From JACOZG01 sp964564105 (GTDB lineage Bacteria; Patescibacteriota; Minisyncoccia; Phycocordibacterales; JACOZG01): 64,000 nucleotides of DNA. Below the pieces are notes generated by a model that saw only the letters and a program-made list of their open reading frames with translations, ran no database searches and was not told the DNA's origin. Shown in pieces: positions 48,582 through 57,662 of the stretch. The position numbers and the translations under genes were made by a program. The first letter of the stretch is position 1, and each line of letters starts with the position of its first letter. The stretch lies in NCBI GenBank assembly GCA_964564105.1, contig CAZLZS010000001.1, positions 30,467-94,466 of the forward strand, read 5' to 3'.

Positions 48582-49892
48582 CTACCTTTTCATTTTCCGT
48601 TTGATTTTCGGACCGGTCGGTGTGTCATCAATAGGGTAACCAGCCAGAACGCTGGCTCGACGCAATTCATCAGCTTTTTTCCAGTCTCCTTTTTGTCTGG
48701 CAATTGCCCGCTCGGCCGCCAGTTGCCTGACAGCTTCGGGGATGTCGACTGGCTTGACCGCAGCGGCTAAATCAAGTCCCAGCACTTGGTCAAAATCAAG
48801 CAGGGTCGCCAGTTTATCGCGCCGTTTTTCTTTATCATCTTTAGTCATAGCCCAAACCGCGGCCAGGGCCTGTGGCAGATTTAGATCATCGTCAAGCGCC
48901 GCGTTGAAAGCGCGTTGATATTTAGGCATAATTTTTCCAATGCCGCCGGCCGCGGCCCACTCACGCGCGAAATTCTGCAACCGTTCGTAGGCCGCCGCGG
49001 CCGCGGCCAATCCCTCCCAAGTAAAATTAAGCCGGGTCCGATAGTGCACCGTTAACAGGAGATAACGGTAATCCAGGGACGAAAAATCTTTGGCCGTCAA
49101 ATCAGCGAGCCGGATGACGTTGCCTTCTGATTTCGCCATTTTTTCCCCCTGGATGTTGACGAAGGCCGAGTGTAGCCAATAACGCGCTAACGGTTTGCCG
49201 GTGATGGTTTCGGACTGGGCGTTCTCATTCTCATGATGCGGGAAAATCAAATCCGTGCCGCCGAGATGAAGATCAATTTGCTCGCCGAGCGCGGCGGCGA
49301 TCATCGCTGAGCATTCGATGTGCCAGCCCGGCCGGCCGCGGCCGAACGACGCGTCCCAGCATACTTCACCGTCCTCCGGTTTACAAAATTTCCACAAGGC
49401 AAAATCACCCTCCGTGTCCGGTGATTGAAATTGCCCGTAGCGCGGGAAACTGGCGATTTTAAAATAAATTCCATCGGCGGCGCGGTAAGCTGCGTCGCGC
49501 TTCAACAATTTTTCGATCAAGACGATCATCTGGCCGATGAATTCCGTCGCCCGCGGCAAGGCGGCCGGCCGGCGAATATTCAAGACCGTCAGGTTCTCGA
49601 GAAAAGCGGTTTCATAACCGGCGGTAAAATCCTTAAGCGTCTCGCCGGCCGCCCGCGCGCCGGCAATCGTTTTGTCGTCCACATCGGTGATGTTCACCAC
49701 TTGGCGGACCGAGAAACCGAACCGTTCCAGCACGCGCCGGATCAAGTCGCTCATTACAAAAGTTCGCAGATTGCCGATGTGCGAGCGATCATAGACTGTT
49801 GGCCCGCAAGTGTAAAACGAGACGGCTCCGGGCAGAGACGGCTTAAACAGTTCTTTTTGCCGCGTCAGAGTGTTGAAAAAGGTTAGAGCCAT
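48582..49892 (-). CDS. cysS: Cysteinyl-tRNA synthetase
   Basis: 436 residues. Class I motifs: 'YTCGPTVYDRSHIGNLRTFVMSDLIRRVLE' (zinc-ligand Cys and HIGH-like SHIGN) and 'GEKMAKSEGNVIRLADL' (KMSKS-like). Zinc ligands continue with 'GWHIECSAM' and 'HHENENAQSE'. The C-terminal helical domain is somewhat short. It overlaps the corA stop region by ten bases. Confidence 0.95.
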   Translation of the reverse strand: MALTFFNTLTRQKELFKPSLPGAVSFYTCGPTVYDRSHIGNLRTFVMSDLIRRVLERFGFSVRQVVNITDVDDKTIAGARAAGETLKDFTAGYETAFLENLTVLNIRRPAALPRATEFIGQMIVLIEKLLKRDAAYRAADGIYFKIASFPRYGQFQSPDTEGDFALWKFCKPEDGEVCWDASFGRGRPGWHIECSAMIAAALGEQIDLHLGGTDLIFPHHENENAQSETITGKPLARYWLHSAFVNIQGEKMAKSEGNVIRLADLTAKDFSSLDYRYLLLTVHYRTRLNFTWEGLAAAAAAYERLQNFAREWAAAGGIGKIMPKYQRAFNAALDDDLNLPQALAAVWAMTKDDKEKRRDKLATLLDFDQVLGLDLAAAVKPVDIPEAVRQLAAERAIARQKGDWKKADELRRASVLAGYPIDDTPTGPKIKRKMKR

Positions 49893-50806
49893 CGACGGTA
49901 ACGCGCCCAGGTTAGCATCACGGCCATGACCAGAACCATGAGGCCGAGCACCGCCAAGTAATCGCGCGGCGGACCGACGAGTGGCAGATTGGTGTTCATA
50001 CCGAAGAATTGCACCACGATTGTGATCGGTAAAAAAATAAACGCGAGCACCGTGAGGAGCTTGATCGTCTCATTTGTTTTGATGGAAAGCAACGATTCAT
50101 TAGTTTGTCGCAGGTCGAGAAAAGTATCGCGGTTATTTTCCAGCATATTCCAAACCTTTTCGTACTCGCCGGCAATGGCTGCCAAATAATACTTAAAATG
50201 ATCACCGAAGAATTCGCGGCCGGCGACAAGCAGAGAGTCGAGCGCGGGCCGATGAGTCTTGAGCGCCCAGCGAAAATCAAGCAGATTGCGATTGATGTCG
50301 GCAAGCAATTGAACCGTCGCTCTTTGCTCGTCAGCGAAAATTTGCCGTTCCGCTTGTTTGAGCACGCTATTGGTATAATCTAGCTCGATCGTCAAAGAGT
50401 TATACAGATGTTTGATCAAAAAGTAAAAAAGATAGCCGGCGTGGATCTTATCGCCGCTGTCCGACAGCCGCGAGGTCGTAAAAGTTTTCAAGAATTCGAC
50501 CAGCACCTCGACCGGCTGGTAATGAACGGTCACCAGATAATTTTTGCCGATGATAAAATCAACCTCCTCGGCATCATGATCAGTAGACGATCTGACGCCG
50601 TAGCAAAGATTGCAAACGGGAAAATGCAAAATCAGATAGATAAAATCGGTGTAAAAATCAACCTTGGAGCGGGAAGAAGGGAGGGCTAATTCCGCGGCCG
50701 CCAGCGGATGGAGGCGATAGTCAGCGGTGATCTGTTTGATCTCAGCCTCAGTCGGCGCTTCGAGATCAACCCAGATTAAACCGTCATACTCTTGCTTCCG
50801 CGTCAT
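49883..50806 (-). CDS. corA: CorA-family magnesium transporter
   Basis: 307 residues. A cytoplasmic alpha/beta domain ('GLIWVDLEAPTEAEIKQITADYRLHPLAAAELALPSSRSKVDFYTDFIYLILHFP') is followed by a long helical stalk. Two C-terminal transmembrane helices flank the signature 'FGMNTNLP' (YGMN-type selectivity loop). It takes up Mg2+ as a pentamer. The Met at 50806 ('MTRKQEYDG') is preferred to one 12 codons upstream. Its promoter region is shared with the divergent ctpA gene. Confidence 0.93.
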   Translation of the reverse strand: MTRKQEYDGLIWVDLEAPTEAEIKQITADYRLHPLAAAELALPSSRSKVDFYTDFIYLILHFPVCNLCYGVRSSTDHDAEEVDFIIGKNYLVTVHYQPVEVLVEFLKTFTTSRLSDSGDKIHAGYLFYFLIKHLYNSLTIELDYTNSVLKQAERQIFADEQRATVQLLADINRNLLDFRWALKTHRPALDSLLVAGREFFGDHFKYYLAAIAGEYEKVWNMLENNRDTFLDLRQTNESLLSIKTNETIKLLTVLAFIFLPITIVVQFFGMNTNLPLVGPPRDYLAVLGLMVLVMAVMLTWARYRRWL

Positions 50807-50836
50807 GTTATTTATTATACTAATGAGCACACTCTG

Positions 50837-52045
50837 ATGCAAAAGATTTTCTGGCGTTTTGTCTTACCCTGCCTCTTCATCGTCGCGCTGGCGGGCGCTT
50901 TTATCACCGGGGTACTTCTCGGTTATGCCGACCGGCCGGCCATCAAGCAAATCACGAGTCTCGTCAATCAAGAGACTGGCCGCCCGGCGCCGGTTGATTT
51001 TAGTCCGTTTTGGCGGGCCTGGCAGATTGTTGATGAGAAACACATTGATAATGTTTCAACCACGACAACAAAACGCGTTTGGGGCGCGATTGCCGGCATG
51101 GTCGACGCGCTCGGCGATCCCTACACCGTCTTCCTGCCGCCAGTCGAGAAAAAGAATTTCGAGGAAAGTGTCAGCGGCCAATTCGGCGGCATCGGCATAG
51201 AAATTGATTTGCGCAATAAAATCTTGACTGTGATCTCGGCTTTGCCCGAAACGCCAGCTAGGATCGCCGGCCTCAAACCCAAAGATTTAATTATTAAAAT
51301 TAATGAGCAAAGCGCTACCAATCTGAGTTTGGAAGAAGCCGTTAGTTTGATCCGCGGCGAGATCGGGACGATTGTTAAATTAACCATTGCCAGAGAAGGA
51401 GAGAAGGGGCCGTTGGAGTTTAATTTACGCCGCGCCAATATCGTTATACCGACGATCAAAACTGAATTAAGCGACAACGTTTTTCTCATTAGACTCTTCA
51501 GTTTTAGCGCTCAAGCTTCGGCTAGTTTCCGTAACGCCCTGCGTGAGTTCGTGGCCGCCGGCACCGATAAACTGATCATTGATCTGCGGGGTAATCCGGG
51601 AGGCTTGCTCGAAGCCGCCGTGGATCTGGCAAGCTGGTTTCTGCCGGTCGGAGAACCGGTGGTGATGGAACGCGGCCGCGGCGGCGAAACTGAAAAGATT
51701 CATCGCAGTTACGGTTACGATATTTTTACCGAGGAGCTGAAATTGGCGATCCTGGTGGACGGCGGCTCGGCTTCGGCGGCTGAGATTCTGGCCGGGGCCC
51801 TGTCTGAGTATGACCGAGCCATTTTGGTGGGTGAGAAAACTTTCGGCAAGGGCTCGGTCCAAGAACTGGTCAATGTTACAGATGACAGCTCAATCAAAAT
51901 AACTGTCGCCAAGTGGTACACGCCTAAAGGGGTAAGCATTTCCGATAACGGCTTGACGCCGTCGGTGATCGTCGAGCGCGGCAAAGACGAGACTGAAGAT
52001 AAAGACTCTCAACTCCTCAAAGCCATCGAGATTCTTAAACAATGA
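50837..52045 (+). CDS. ctpA: S41-family carboxyl-terminal processing protease
   Basis: 402 residues. A signal or anchor helix (about 6-28) is followed by 'MVDALGDPYTVFLPP', a PDZ domain (about 100-180, 'AGLKPKDLIIKINEQSATNLSLEEAVSLIRGEIGT') and the protease core: 'LIIDLRGNPGGLLEAAVDLASWFLP', 'VDGGSASAAEILAGAL' with the catalytic Ser (about 312) and 'EKTFGKGSVQ' with the Lys (about 337). It degrades or matures exported proteins. A start at 50837 gives a normal signal sequence. Confidence 0.93.
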   Translation: MQKIFWRFVLPCLFIVALAGAFITGVLLGYADRPAIKQITSLVNQETGRPAPVDFSPFWRAWQIVDEKHIDNVSTTTTKRVWGAIAGMVDALGDPYTVFLPPVEKKNFEESVSGQFGGIGIEIDLRNKILTVISALPETPARIAGLKPKDLIIKINEQSATNLSLEEAVSLIRGEIGTIVKLTIAREGEKGPLEFNLRRANIVIPTIKTELSDNVFLIRLFSFSAQASASFRNALREFVAAGTDKLIIDLRGNPGGLLEAAVDLASWFLPVGEPVVMERGRGGETEKIHRSYGYDIFTEELKLAILVDGGSASAAEILAGALSEYDRAILVGEKTFGKGSVQELVNVTDDSSIKITVAKWYTPKGVSISDNGLTPSVIVERGKDETEDKDSQLLKAIEILKQ

Positions 52046-53103
52046 AAGAGATGATCGAAAAAATTTTGGCAGCGAGTGTGAACGCGCCGTCGGGAAGCAA
52101 TTCCCAACCCTGGCGGTTTGAGATTCGCGGTAACGAAATTGATCTTATGGCCGAGCCGGAAAAAGATCATCCAGTTTTGAATTATCGGAATCGCGGCACC
52201 TGGCTGGCTCACGGCGCACTGATTGAGAATATCAAAATCGCCGCGGCCGCTTCGGGCTACCGTTCCGAAATCAACATTTTTCCCGCTGCCGGCAAGCCTA
52301 ATTTGACTGCCAGAATTAAATTATGGGAAGCGGCGCCGGTCGAAGAAGAATTATTTCAGATTATGCCGCAAAGAACCACGAATCGGAAAAGGTATGATCT
52401 TAGACCGCTGACCGCTGAACAGAAAAAATATCTGGAGCAGTCGGTTGACGAAGTCAGCGGCGAGGTAAAAATAGTCTGGGTGGAAGAGAGAACTTCTATC
52501 AATCGTTTGGGGCAAGCGGCCGCGGCTAATGAAATCGTCACTTTGGAAAATCAAAAATTGCACGGACTGTTTTTTGACGAAGTGGTCTGGAGTCGGACAG
52601 AAGAGGAGAAGAAGGCGCGCGGTTTGTTTGTGGCGACGATGGAGCTTAAGCCGCCGGAGAAACTGGGGCTCAGATTGTTTAAGCGCTGGCCAATTATGAA
52701 GCGGCTGGCCAAGTTTGGCGCGGCCCGCCAGGTGGCCGCGAGCAATGCCAAGAATTACGCGGCGACGCCGCTCATGGGTCTGGTGATCTTAAAAGATCGC
52801 GACTGCGACTTTATCGTCGCCGGTCGGGTGATTGAGAGAATTTGGCTCAAGGCGGCGCGGCTCGGTTTTGGTTTTCATCTGATCACTGGCACGATGTTTT
52901 TCTGGCAGGGGATTAATTTGGGCGGTCTGGATATTTTTTCCAAGCCGCACCGCGAGCTCATCAATGACGAATATAAGACCGTGGCGGACCTGGCTGGCAT
53001 TAAGGAGGAGGGTATTATCGTTACGGCGATGTTTCGCGTCGGTGCCGCTAACGCTCCCAGCGCCCGGTCAATCAAACAGCCGCCAGTCATCAGCTTTAAA
53101 TAA
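52042..53103 (+). CDS. Nitroreductase-family FMN oxidoreductase
   Basis: 353 residues. 'ILAASVNAPSGSNSQPWRFEI' is the FMN-phosphate-binding start typical of nitroreductases. 'TWLAHGALIENIKIAAAASGY', 'RTTNRKRY' and the C-terminal 'ARLGFGFHLITG' and 'EGIIVTAMFRVG' complete the fold. Length above 330 residues and the internal insertion resemble the Acg-like subgroup, which may store rather than turn over flavin. The substrate is unknown. It overlaps the ctpA stop by four bases. Confidence 0.8.
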   Translation: MKEMIEKILAASVNAPSGSNSQPWRFEIRGNEIDLMAEPEKDHPVLNYRNRGTWLAHGALIENIKIAAAASGYRSEINIFPAAGKPNLTARIKLWEAAPVEEELFQIMPQRTTNRKRYDLRPLTAEQKKYLEQSVDEVSGEVKIVWVEERTSINRLGQAAAANEIVTLENQKLHGLFFDEVVWSRTEEEKKARGLFVATMELKPPEKLGLRLFKRWPIMKRLAKFGAARQVAASNAKNYAATPLMGLVILKDRDCDFIVAGRVIERIWLKAARLGFGFHLITGTMFFWQGINLGGLDIFSKPHRELINDEYKTVADLAGIKEEGIIVTAMFRVGAANAPSARSIKQPPVISFK

Positions 53104-53117
53104 TCAGTGCTAATCAG

Positions 53118-54350
53118 ATGTCTCTGACGATGATCATTGCCGCTTCACTGCTTCTTAAATTTTTCCTGGACCTAATCGCCGATAGGCTCAATTTGCGATC
53201 TCTTGATCAGGGCTTGCCGATTGAATTTAAAGATATTATTGACGACTCAGCTTACAAAAAATCGCTGATTTACACGGCGGCGAAAATCAAATTTGGTCTT
53301 CTGATCTCGGCTTATAATCTAACCGTTTTATTTGCCGTTTGGTTTCTAGGCGGCTTTAATCTTCTCGACCACTATCTGCGCGGTTTTAATCTTTCCGAAC
53401 TGGCAACCGGTCTCTGGTTTATCGGCCTAATTTTCCTCGCTAATTATTTCCTGCTTTTACCGTTTAAAATCTATCATACTTTTGTGTTGGAAGAAAAATT
53501 TGGCTTCAACCGAACAACAATTAGAACTTTTATCTCCGATGGCTTAAAATCTCTGGCCTTGATGATTATAATCGGCGGACCGATAATCGCTCTGGTGCTT
53601 TATTTGTTCCAAGCCGCCGCCGGCTGGGCTTGGTTCTATGTTTGGCTGGCCGTGTCGGCGAGTTTTCTATTCTTAACTTATATTGTGCCGCGGCTCATTA
53701 TGCCGTTGTTTTACCGTTTTACGCCCCTGGCCAATGGTGAATTAAAAGAAGCGATCACGGCTCTGGCGCGGACGGCCGGTTTTCCGCTCGCGGGCATTTT
53801 CGTTATTGACGGATCGCGCCGTTCCAGCAAGGCCAATGCCTTTTTCGTCGGTCTAGGGAGATTAAAAAGGATCGCTCTCTACGATACTTTAATTGATCAG
53901 CAAACCGTGCCTGAACTGGTCGCGGTTCTGGCTCATGAGATCGGCCATTACCAAAAACGGCACGTTTGGCGTCATTTAGCGGCGGCGATTATTCAATTTG
54001 GTTTAACCTTTTTTCTCTTTTCTTTTTTGGCAACCGGCGCGGCTCTATCCTTAAGCTTTGGTCTAGCCCAACCGTCGCTTTATGGCAATTTACTTTTCTT
54101 TTTCATTGCTTACGCTTTTCTTGATCGTTTATTCAAGATTGCGAACAATATTTTTTCTAGACGCTATGAGTACGAGGCCGATGCTTTTGCCGCCCGTCTG
54201 ACCGGGCGGCCGGAATCCCTGATCTCCGGTTTGAAGCAGCTGGCGAAAAACAATTTAGCCCATCTCACTCCCCACCCGTTTTATGTTTTTATTAATTACA
54301 GCCACCCGCCGCTCTTAGACCGATTCGCTGCTCTCAGAAATAACCTCTAA
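53118..54350 (+). CDS. M48-family (Ste24-like) zinc metalloprotease
   Basis: 410 residues. At least five membrane helices are visible. 'LVAVLAHEIGHYQKRHVWRHL' contains HExxH (about 273-277), and 'NIFSRRYEYEADAFAARLTG' supplies the third ligand Glu. 'KANAFFVGLGRLKRIALYDTLID' is typical of CaaX protease 1/Ste24 members rather than short HtpX. The role in bacteria is likely membrane protein quality control. Its 3' end overlaps that of the convergent aspartoacylase-like gene by 36 bases. Confidence 0.9.
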   Translation: MSLTMIIAASLLLKFFLDLIADRLNLRSLDQGLPIEFKDIIDDSAYKKSLIYTAAKIKFGLLISAYNLTVLFAVWFLGGFNLLDHYLRGFNLSELATGLWFIGLIFLANYFLLLPFKIYHTFVLEEKFGFNRTTIRTFISDGLKSLALMIIIGGPIIALVLYLFQAAAGWAWFYVWLAVSASFLFLTYIVPRLIMPLFYRFTPLANGELKEAITALARTAGFPLAGIFVIDGSRRSSKANAFFVGLGRLKRIALYDTLIDQQTVPELVAVLAHEIGHYQKRHVWRHLAAAIIQFGLTFFLFSFLATGAALSLSFGLAQPSLYGNLLFFFIAYAFLDRLFKIANNIFSRRYEYEADAFAARLTGRPESLISGLKQLAKNNLAHLTPHPFYVFINYSHPPLLDRFAALRNNL

Positions 54351-55190
54351 ATCCTCTCCTAGCAAGAACGCCTCTTCGCCAGAGTTTTTCCGCCGTCGAC
54401 AAAAAACAATATAATCATCGTCTGGGGCAAAAATCCGTTCAGTGCCGTCTCGGCCAATCAGTTCTCCCTTTTTGAGCCCTTCAAAATCGGCGAATTCTCT
54501 CGCCGGTGAAAAATTTTTCTTGGTGTGATAGATAGAGTGAACGCGGATAATTTTCGGTCGTTGTTTTGAAGGAAAAATAGATATTTTGCCTTCGGTCAGT
54601 CCCATCAGGTTTAAGAAATCAGATATTGTTCTTTTGGCTCTTGCGACTGACAATGAATCGTAGTGATAACCACATTCAATGCAGAGTCCGATTTTGCCCA
54701 TTTTATTCATAAAATAATCGGTGCTGCCGGGCTCCAATTCGTCCCAACCGCAAGAAATAATCGGAAAAGATAATTGTTTGGCCACCACGAATGAGGGCGG
54801 TTCGCAAATTACAAATGGGATGGTGTTTTTACTCTGACTGGCGTGAAGATCCAATAGGGCGTCGCTTTGTTCAAGGAATGGCATAATCTCTAAGGCCCGT
54901 TTTCTTTCGTAACTTAGTTTTTCTGCGTCGGTTAATTCTTTTTCTGGAAGGAACGCTCGATTCAAATTCATACCTGTTTGGCGCACGACTCGCGCGATGG
55001 CCAAGGGGTTGCCGTAGATAAAGTGAATTTTGCCGGCGGTGATTTTTATTTTTGGCAAAAGTTCTTTTATCGCTCTTACCCCACACTCTTCATTGCCGTG
55101 GACCCCGCCGATTATACTGACGGTTTTGCCGGTTTTTGGGCCGGTGATGGTAATTACGCCTTCAATCATCGTACGATTGTTAGTCATCAT
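54315..55190 (-). CDS. Succinylglutamate desuccinylase/aspartoacylase-family zinc hydrolase
   Basis: 291 residues. 'VSIIGGVHGNEECGVRAIKELLP' (His and Glu zinc ligands), 'NPLAIARVVRQTGMNLNRAFL', 'ALLDLHASQ' (third zinc His) and 'GLCIECGYHYDSLS' (catalytic Glu) match the M14-like AstE/AspA family. A small C-terminal beta domain follows. The family cleaves amide bonds of N-acyl amino acids or trims small peptides. No arginine-succinyl pathway genes are here, so the substrate cannot be named. Confidence 0.85.
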   Translation of the reverse strand: MMTNNRTMIEGVITITGPKTGKTVSIIGGVHGNEECGVRAIKELLPKIKITAGKIHFIYGNPLAIARVVRQTGMNLNRAFLPEKELTDAEKLSYERKRALEIMPFLEQSDALLDLHASQSKNTIPFVICEPPSFVVAKQLSFPIISCGWDELEPGSTDYFMNKMGKIGLCIECGYHYDSLSVARAKRTISDFLNLMGLTEGKISIFPSKQRPKIIRVHSIYHTKKNFSPAREFADFEGLKKGELIGRDGTERIFAPDDDYIVFCRRRKNSGEEAFLLGEDLEVISESSESV

Positions 55191-55257
55191 AGGATATTAA
55201 ATATAAATGAGCCACAGATTTATTTCTAAAGCTGCGGCTCATTGTCGTTTCAAAGTT

Positions 55258-55965
55258 TCAAAGGAGAGCGTCCAGACCGTGAAGATACCTCCCGAGGACG
55301 ACCCGACCGTCGTTATCTGGATAACGGGCGATGATCTTATACCCAAGCTTTCTGGTGTACCAAGAAAAAGTAACACTCGGTCTCGGCTTCTCTCTGGTTC
55401 GTACAACCCCTATCTGGAGGCCCTGGGTTAAAAAGTCAGTGAGACGTCTTCTAACCATCGCCGTGGCGATCTTGTGCTGACGCCAATCATGGTGCACGCC
55501 GACCTCGTCTTGATAGGCGACACGCGATTGATGAGAGAAATGCTCCGCGATGGCCGCCGTTAACGGCAGATTCAGTTTTTGTTCAAGGTGTCGAGGAGTG
55601 ATCGGGTAACCCCAGCAAAAACCAATGACTTGATCGTCGTGCTTGGCCAACCAGCAAGAGGCCTCTGGACTGATTTCTGATCTGATCTCTGCTTCAATCT
55701 GTTCTGCAGGCCAAAAAGGAATGAGTTCAACGAGGCAAACTGGGCAGTGGAAATTTGTTTCCTTGAGCATCTTCTCGTGTCTTTTTCCCCAATGGTCATG
55801 ACAGTGGGGACATTTAACCCATTCGTTCCAAGGTTCGTCAGCAAAACATTTTTGGTAACAGACCACTAGACTCGGGATAAGCTCGGGGTTTTCGTCCGGC
55901 CAAAATGGTGCAAAATGGACCCGACCGTTCGTTTCGGTATTAACATTGGGAAGGTGAATTGTCAT
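55258..55965 (-). CDS. GNAT acetyltransferase with embedded zinc ribbon
   Basis: 235 residues. The C-terminal half has GNAT features ('SCWLAKHDDQVIGFCWGYPI', 'YQDEVGVHHDWRQHKIATAMVRRRLTDFLTQG', then 'TFSWYTRKLGYKII'). The acetyl-CoA loop is degenerate (RQHKIA where Q/RxxGxG/A is usual). The N-terminal part carries two Cys-x2-Cys pairs ('CPHCHDHWGKRHEKMLKETNFHCPVC', about 53-78) that would form a zinc ribbon. A GGGAGA site precedes the ATG. The substrate is unknown. Confidence 0.68.
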   Translation of the reverse strand: MTIHLPNVNTETNGRVHFAPFWPDENPELIPSLVVCYQKCFADEPWNEWVKCPHCHDHWGKRHEKMLKETNFHCPVCLVELIPFWPAEQIEAEIRSEISPEASCWLAKHDDQVIGFCWGYPITPRHLEQKLNLPLTAAIAEHFSHQSRVAYQDEVGVHHDWRQHKIATAMVRRRLTDFLTQGLQIGVVRTREKPRPSVTFSWYTRKLGYKIIARYPDNDGRVVLGRYLHGLDALL

Positions 55966-56042
55966 CTGTATTCTCCCGTGTACTTTGCCAAAGAACTAGG
56001 GGTTACTGAACATTCAGCAACCATCATCTTCCAGTTTAAATC

Positions 56043-57563
56043 CTAAGTGAGTATTTTGTCAATCGCTGAAGTGCTTATCAGATTCTTAATTTCTGCCACA
56101 TCCTTGCTTAGTTGCCGGTCCACTAACAAGGGAGGGACCTTCTTACGCACTAAATCATAGACTATTTTGTTGATCTGGCTTAATCTGTGGGGGCCGCGGA
56201 AGTCCGCGGCTTGACAAGCGGTTAAAAGTTCTATGGCCAGCACGTTTTCCGTATTTTCTAAAATTTGTATCGCTTTGCGCGCGGCGATGGTGCCCATGCT
56301 GACATGATCTTCCTGGTTGGCTGAGGTAGGAATAGAATCAACCGAAGCGGGATGAGCGAGGACCTTGTTCTCTGACACGAGCGCGGCGGCCGTATATTGC
56401 ACAAGCATTAAACCGCTATGCAATCCGGCTTTCTCTGGCGCGATTAAGAAAGCCGGTAACCCTTCACTGGTTGCCGGATCAAGCAATTTGGCTGTTCGTC
56501 GCTCAGAGATGTTGGCCAGTTCCGCTAGGGCGATGCCCAATGAATCCATAGCAATGGCAATCGGTTCGCCGTGGAAATTACCGGCAGACATCACCCGATC
56601 AGGATTGGTGAAGATCAATGGATTATCGGTTACGGCGTTTAATTCTCTTTCTGTTACTAATTCAACATGGTCTAAGGTGTCTCTTACAGCACCATGAACC
56701 TGCGGGGCGCAGCGAAGCGAGTATGCGTCTTGAATGCGATCTTTCACAGAGTTAATTAGTTTGGAGCCGCTGGTAAATTTCATAATGTTGGCGGCGGCAG
56801 CTCGTTGACCGGGATGTGGTCGTAGCCGATGCACTTCCGGTCGGAAAGCGTCGGTGACGCCGCGAACTGCCTCAAGAGTCAACGCACAAGCGAGATCGGC
56901 TGTGGTGTTCAATCTTTTTGTCCTGGCCACAACTAAGGCGGCAATGCCAACCATGACCGCCGTGCCATTATTGAATGCTAGTCCTTCTTTGGCAGCGAGC
57001 TTCACTGGTTTGAGCCCAGCGAGTTTTAAGGCCTGATGTCCGGCCATCAATCTATTTTGATACCAAGCTTGACCTTCACCCATTAGAACTAAGGCAATGT
57101 GGGAAAGAGGGGCTAGGTCCCCGGAAGATCCGACCGAGCCCTGCGAAGGAACATGGGGAATTACCTTTTTGTTTAAGAGATTAGTTATGGAATCAATCAG
57201 TTCTTGACGCACTCCGGAGTAACCTTGAATTAACGAATTCAAACGCACTAAAAGGGTGGCGCGCACTTGTTCTTGGGTCAGGGGTTCACCGACGCCAGCG
57301 GCATGGCTTCTGATAAGATTTCTCTGGAGTTCGGCCGCGTCTTTAGTATTTATTAACTTGTCCTTAAAATTACCGAAGCCGGTGGTTATCCCGTAGGCCA
57401 CTCGGCGGTTTTTTACCAGCCGCTCAACTACCCCTCGTGATTTGGCGATTTGTCGGCGGGCCTTAGGGGAGATAATGATTTTTATCTCCGGTTCTCGTGC
57501 TACTAGCTCAACCATTTCGGCGGTCAAATTGTGGTCCGGACCAACTGTCAGATATTTGGCCAT
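56043..57563 (-). CDS. hutH: Histidine ammonia-lyase
   Basis: 506 residues, the usual length. It deaminates L-histidine to urocanate with an autocatalytic MIO group. 'VAYGITTGFGNF' (Tyr57), 'NLIRSHAAGVGEPL' (His87, a HAL-type specificity residue), 'NNGTAV', 'QDAYSLRCAPQVHG', 'AGNFHGEPIAIAMD' and 'SANQEDHVSMG' (Glu about 416, typical of HAL) are all present. The MIO triad reads Ser-Ser-Gly (146-148 in 'GSVGSSGDLAPLSH') instead of Ala-Ser-Gly. No urocanase or later hut gene is in the window. It diverges from an adenylate-forming enzyme and a second lyase. Confidence 0.9.
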   Translation of the reverse strand: MAKYLTVGPDHNLTAEMVELVAREPEIKIIISPKARRQIAKSRGVVERLVKNRRVAYGITTGFGNFKDKLINTKDAAELQRNLIRSHAAGVGEPLTQEQVRATLLVRLNSLIQGYSGVRQELIDSITNLLNKKVIPHVPSQGSVGSSGDLAPLSHIALVLMGEGQAWYQNRLMAGHQALKLAGLKPVKLAAKEGLAFNNGTAVMVGIAALVVARTKRLNTTADLACALTLEAVRGVTDAFRPEVHRLRPHPGQRAAAANIMKFTSGSKLINSVKDRIQDAYSLRCAPQVHGAVRDTLDHVELVTERELNAVTDNPLIFTNPDRVMSAGNFHGEPIAIAMDSLGIALAELANISERRTAKLLDPATSEGLPAFLIAPEKAGLHSGLMLVQYTAAALVSENKVLAHPASVDSIPTSANQEDHVSMGTIAARKAIQILENTENVLAIELLTACQAADFRGPHRLSQINKIVYDLVRKKVPPLLVDRQLSKDVAEIKNLISTSAIDKILT

Positions 57564-57571
57564 TTAGTATC

Positions 57572-57653
57572 AGCATAAGATTTTTTCTTAGAAAAATCAA
57601 TTTTTTAAGCCACCACGCGCGCGCTTCACAACCAATTTAGGAGGTGGTATAGT
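57572..57653. promoter_or_regulatory. Divergent promoters of the hutH and ligase-lyase units
   Basis: Minus strand: TTGATT (57600-57595), 17 bases, TATGCT (57577-57572), nine bases before the hutH ATG. Plus strand: TTCACA (57625-57630), 17 bases, TATAGT (57648-57653), nine bases before the ATG at 57663. The AGGAGG at 57639-57644 falls in the spacer of the plus promoter and is too far from the ATG to act as a ribosome site. Confidence 0.55.
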
Positions 57654-57662
57654 GTAAATATT

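Noticed and set aside
57639..57644. Shine-Dalgarno site for the adenylate-forming enzyme
   Set aside because: AGGAGG is 18 bases from the ATG and falls between good -35 and -10 boxes, so it is probably not in the transcript.
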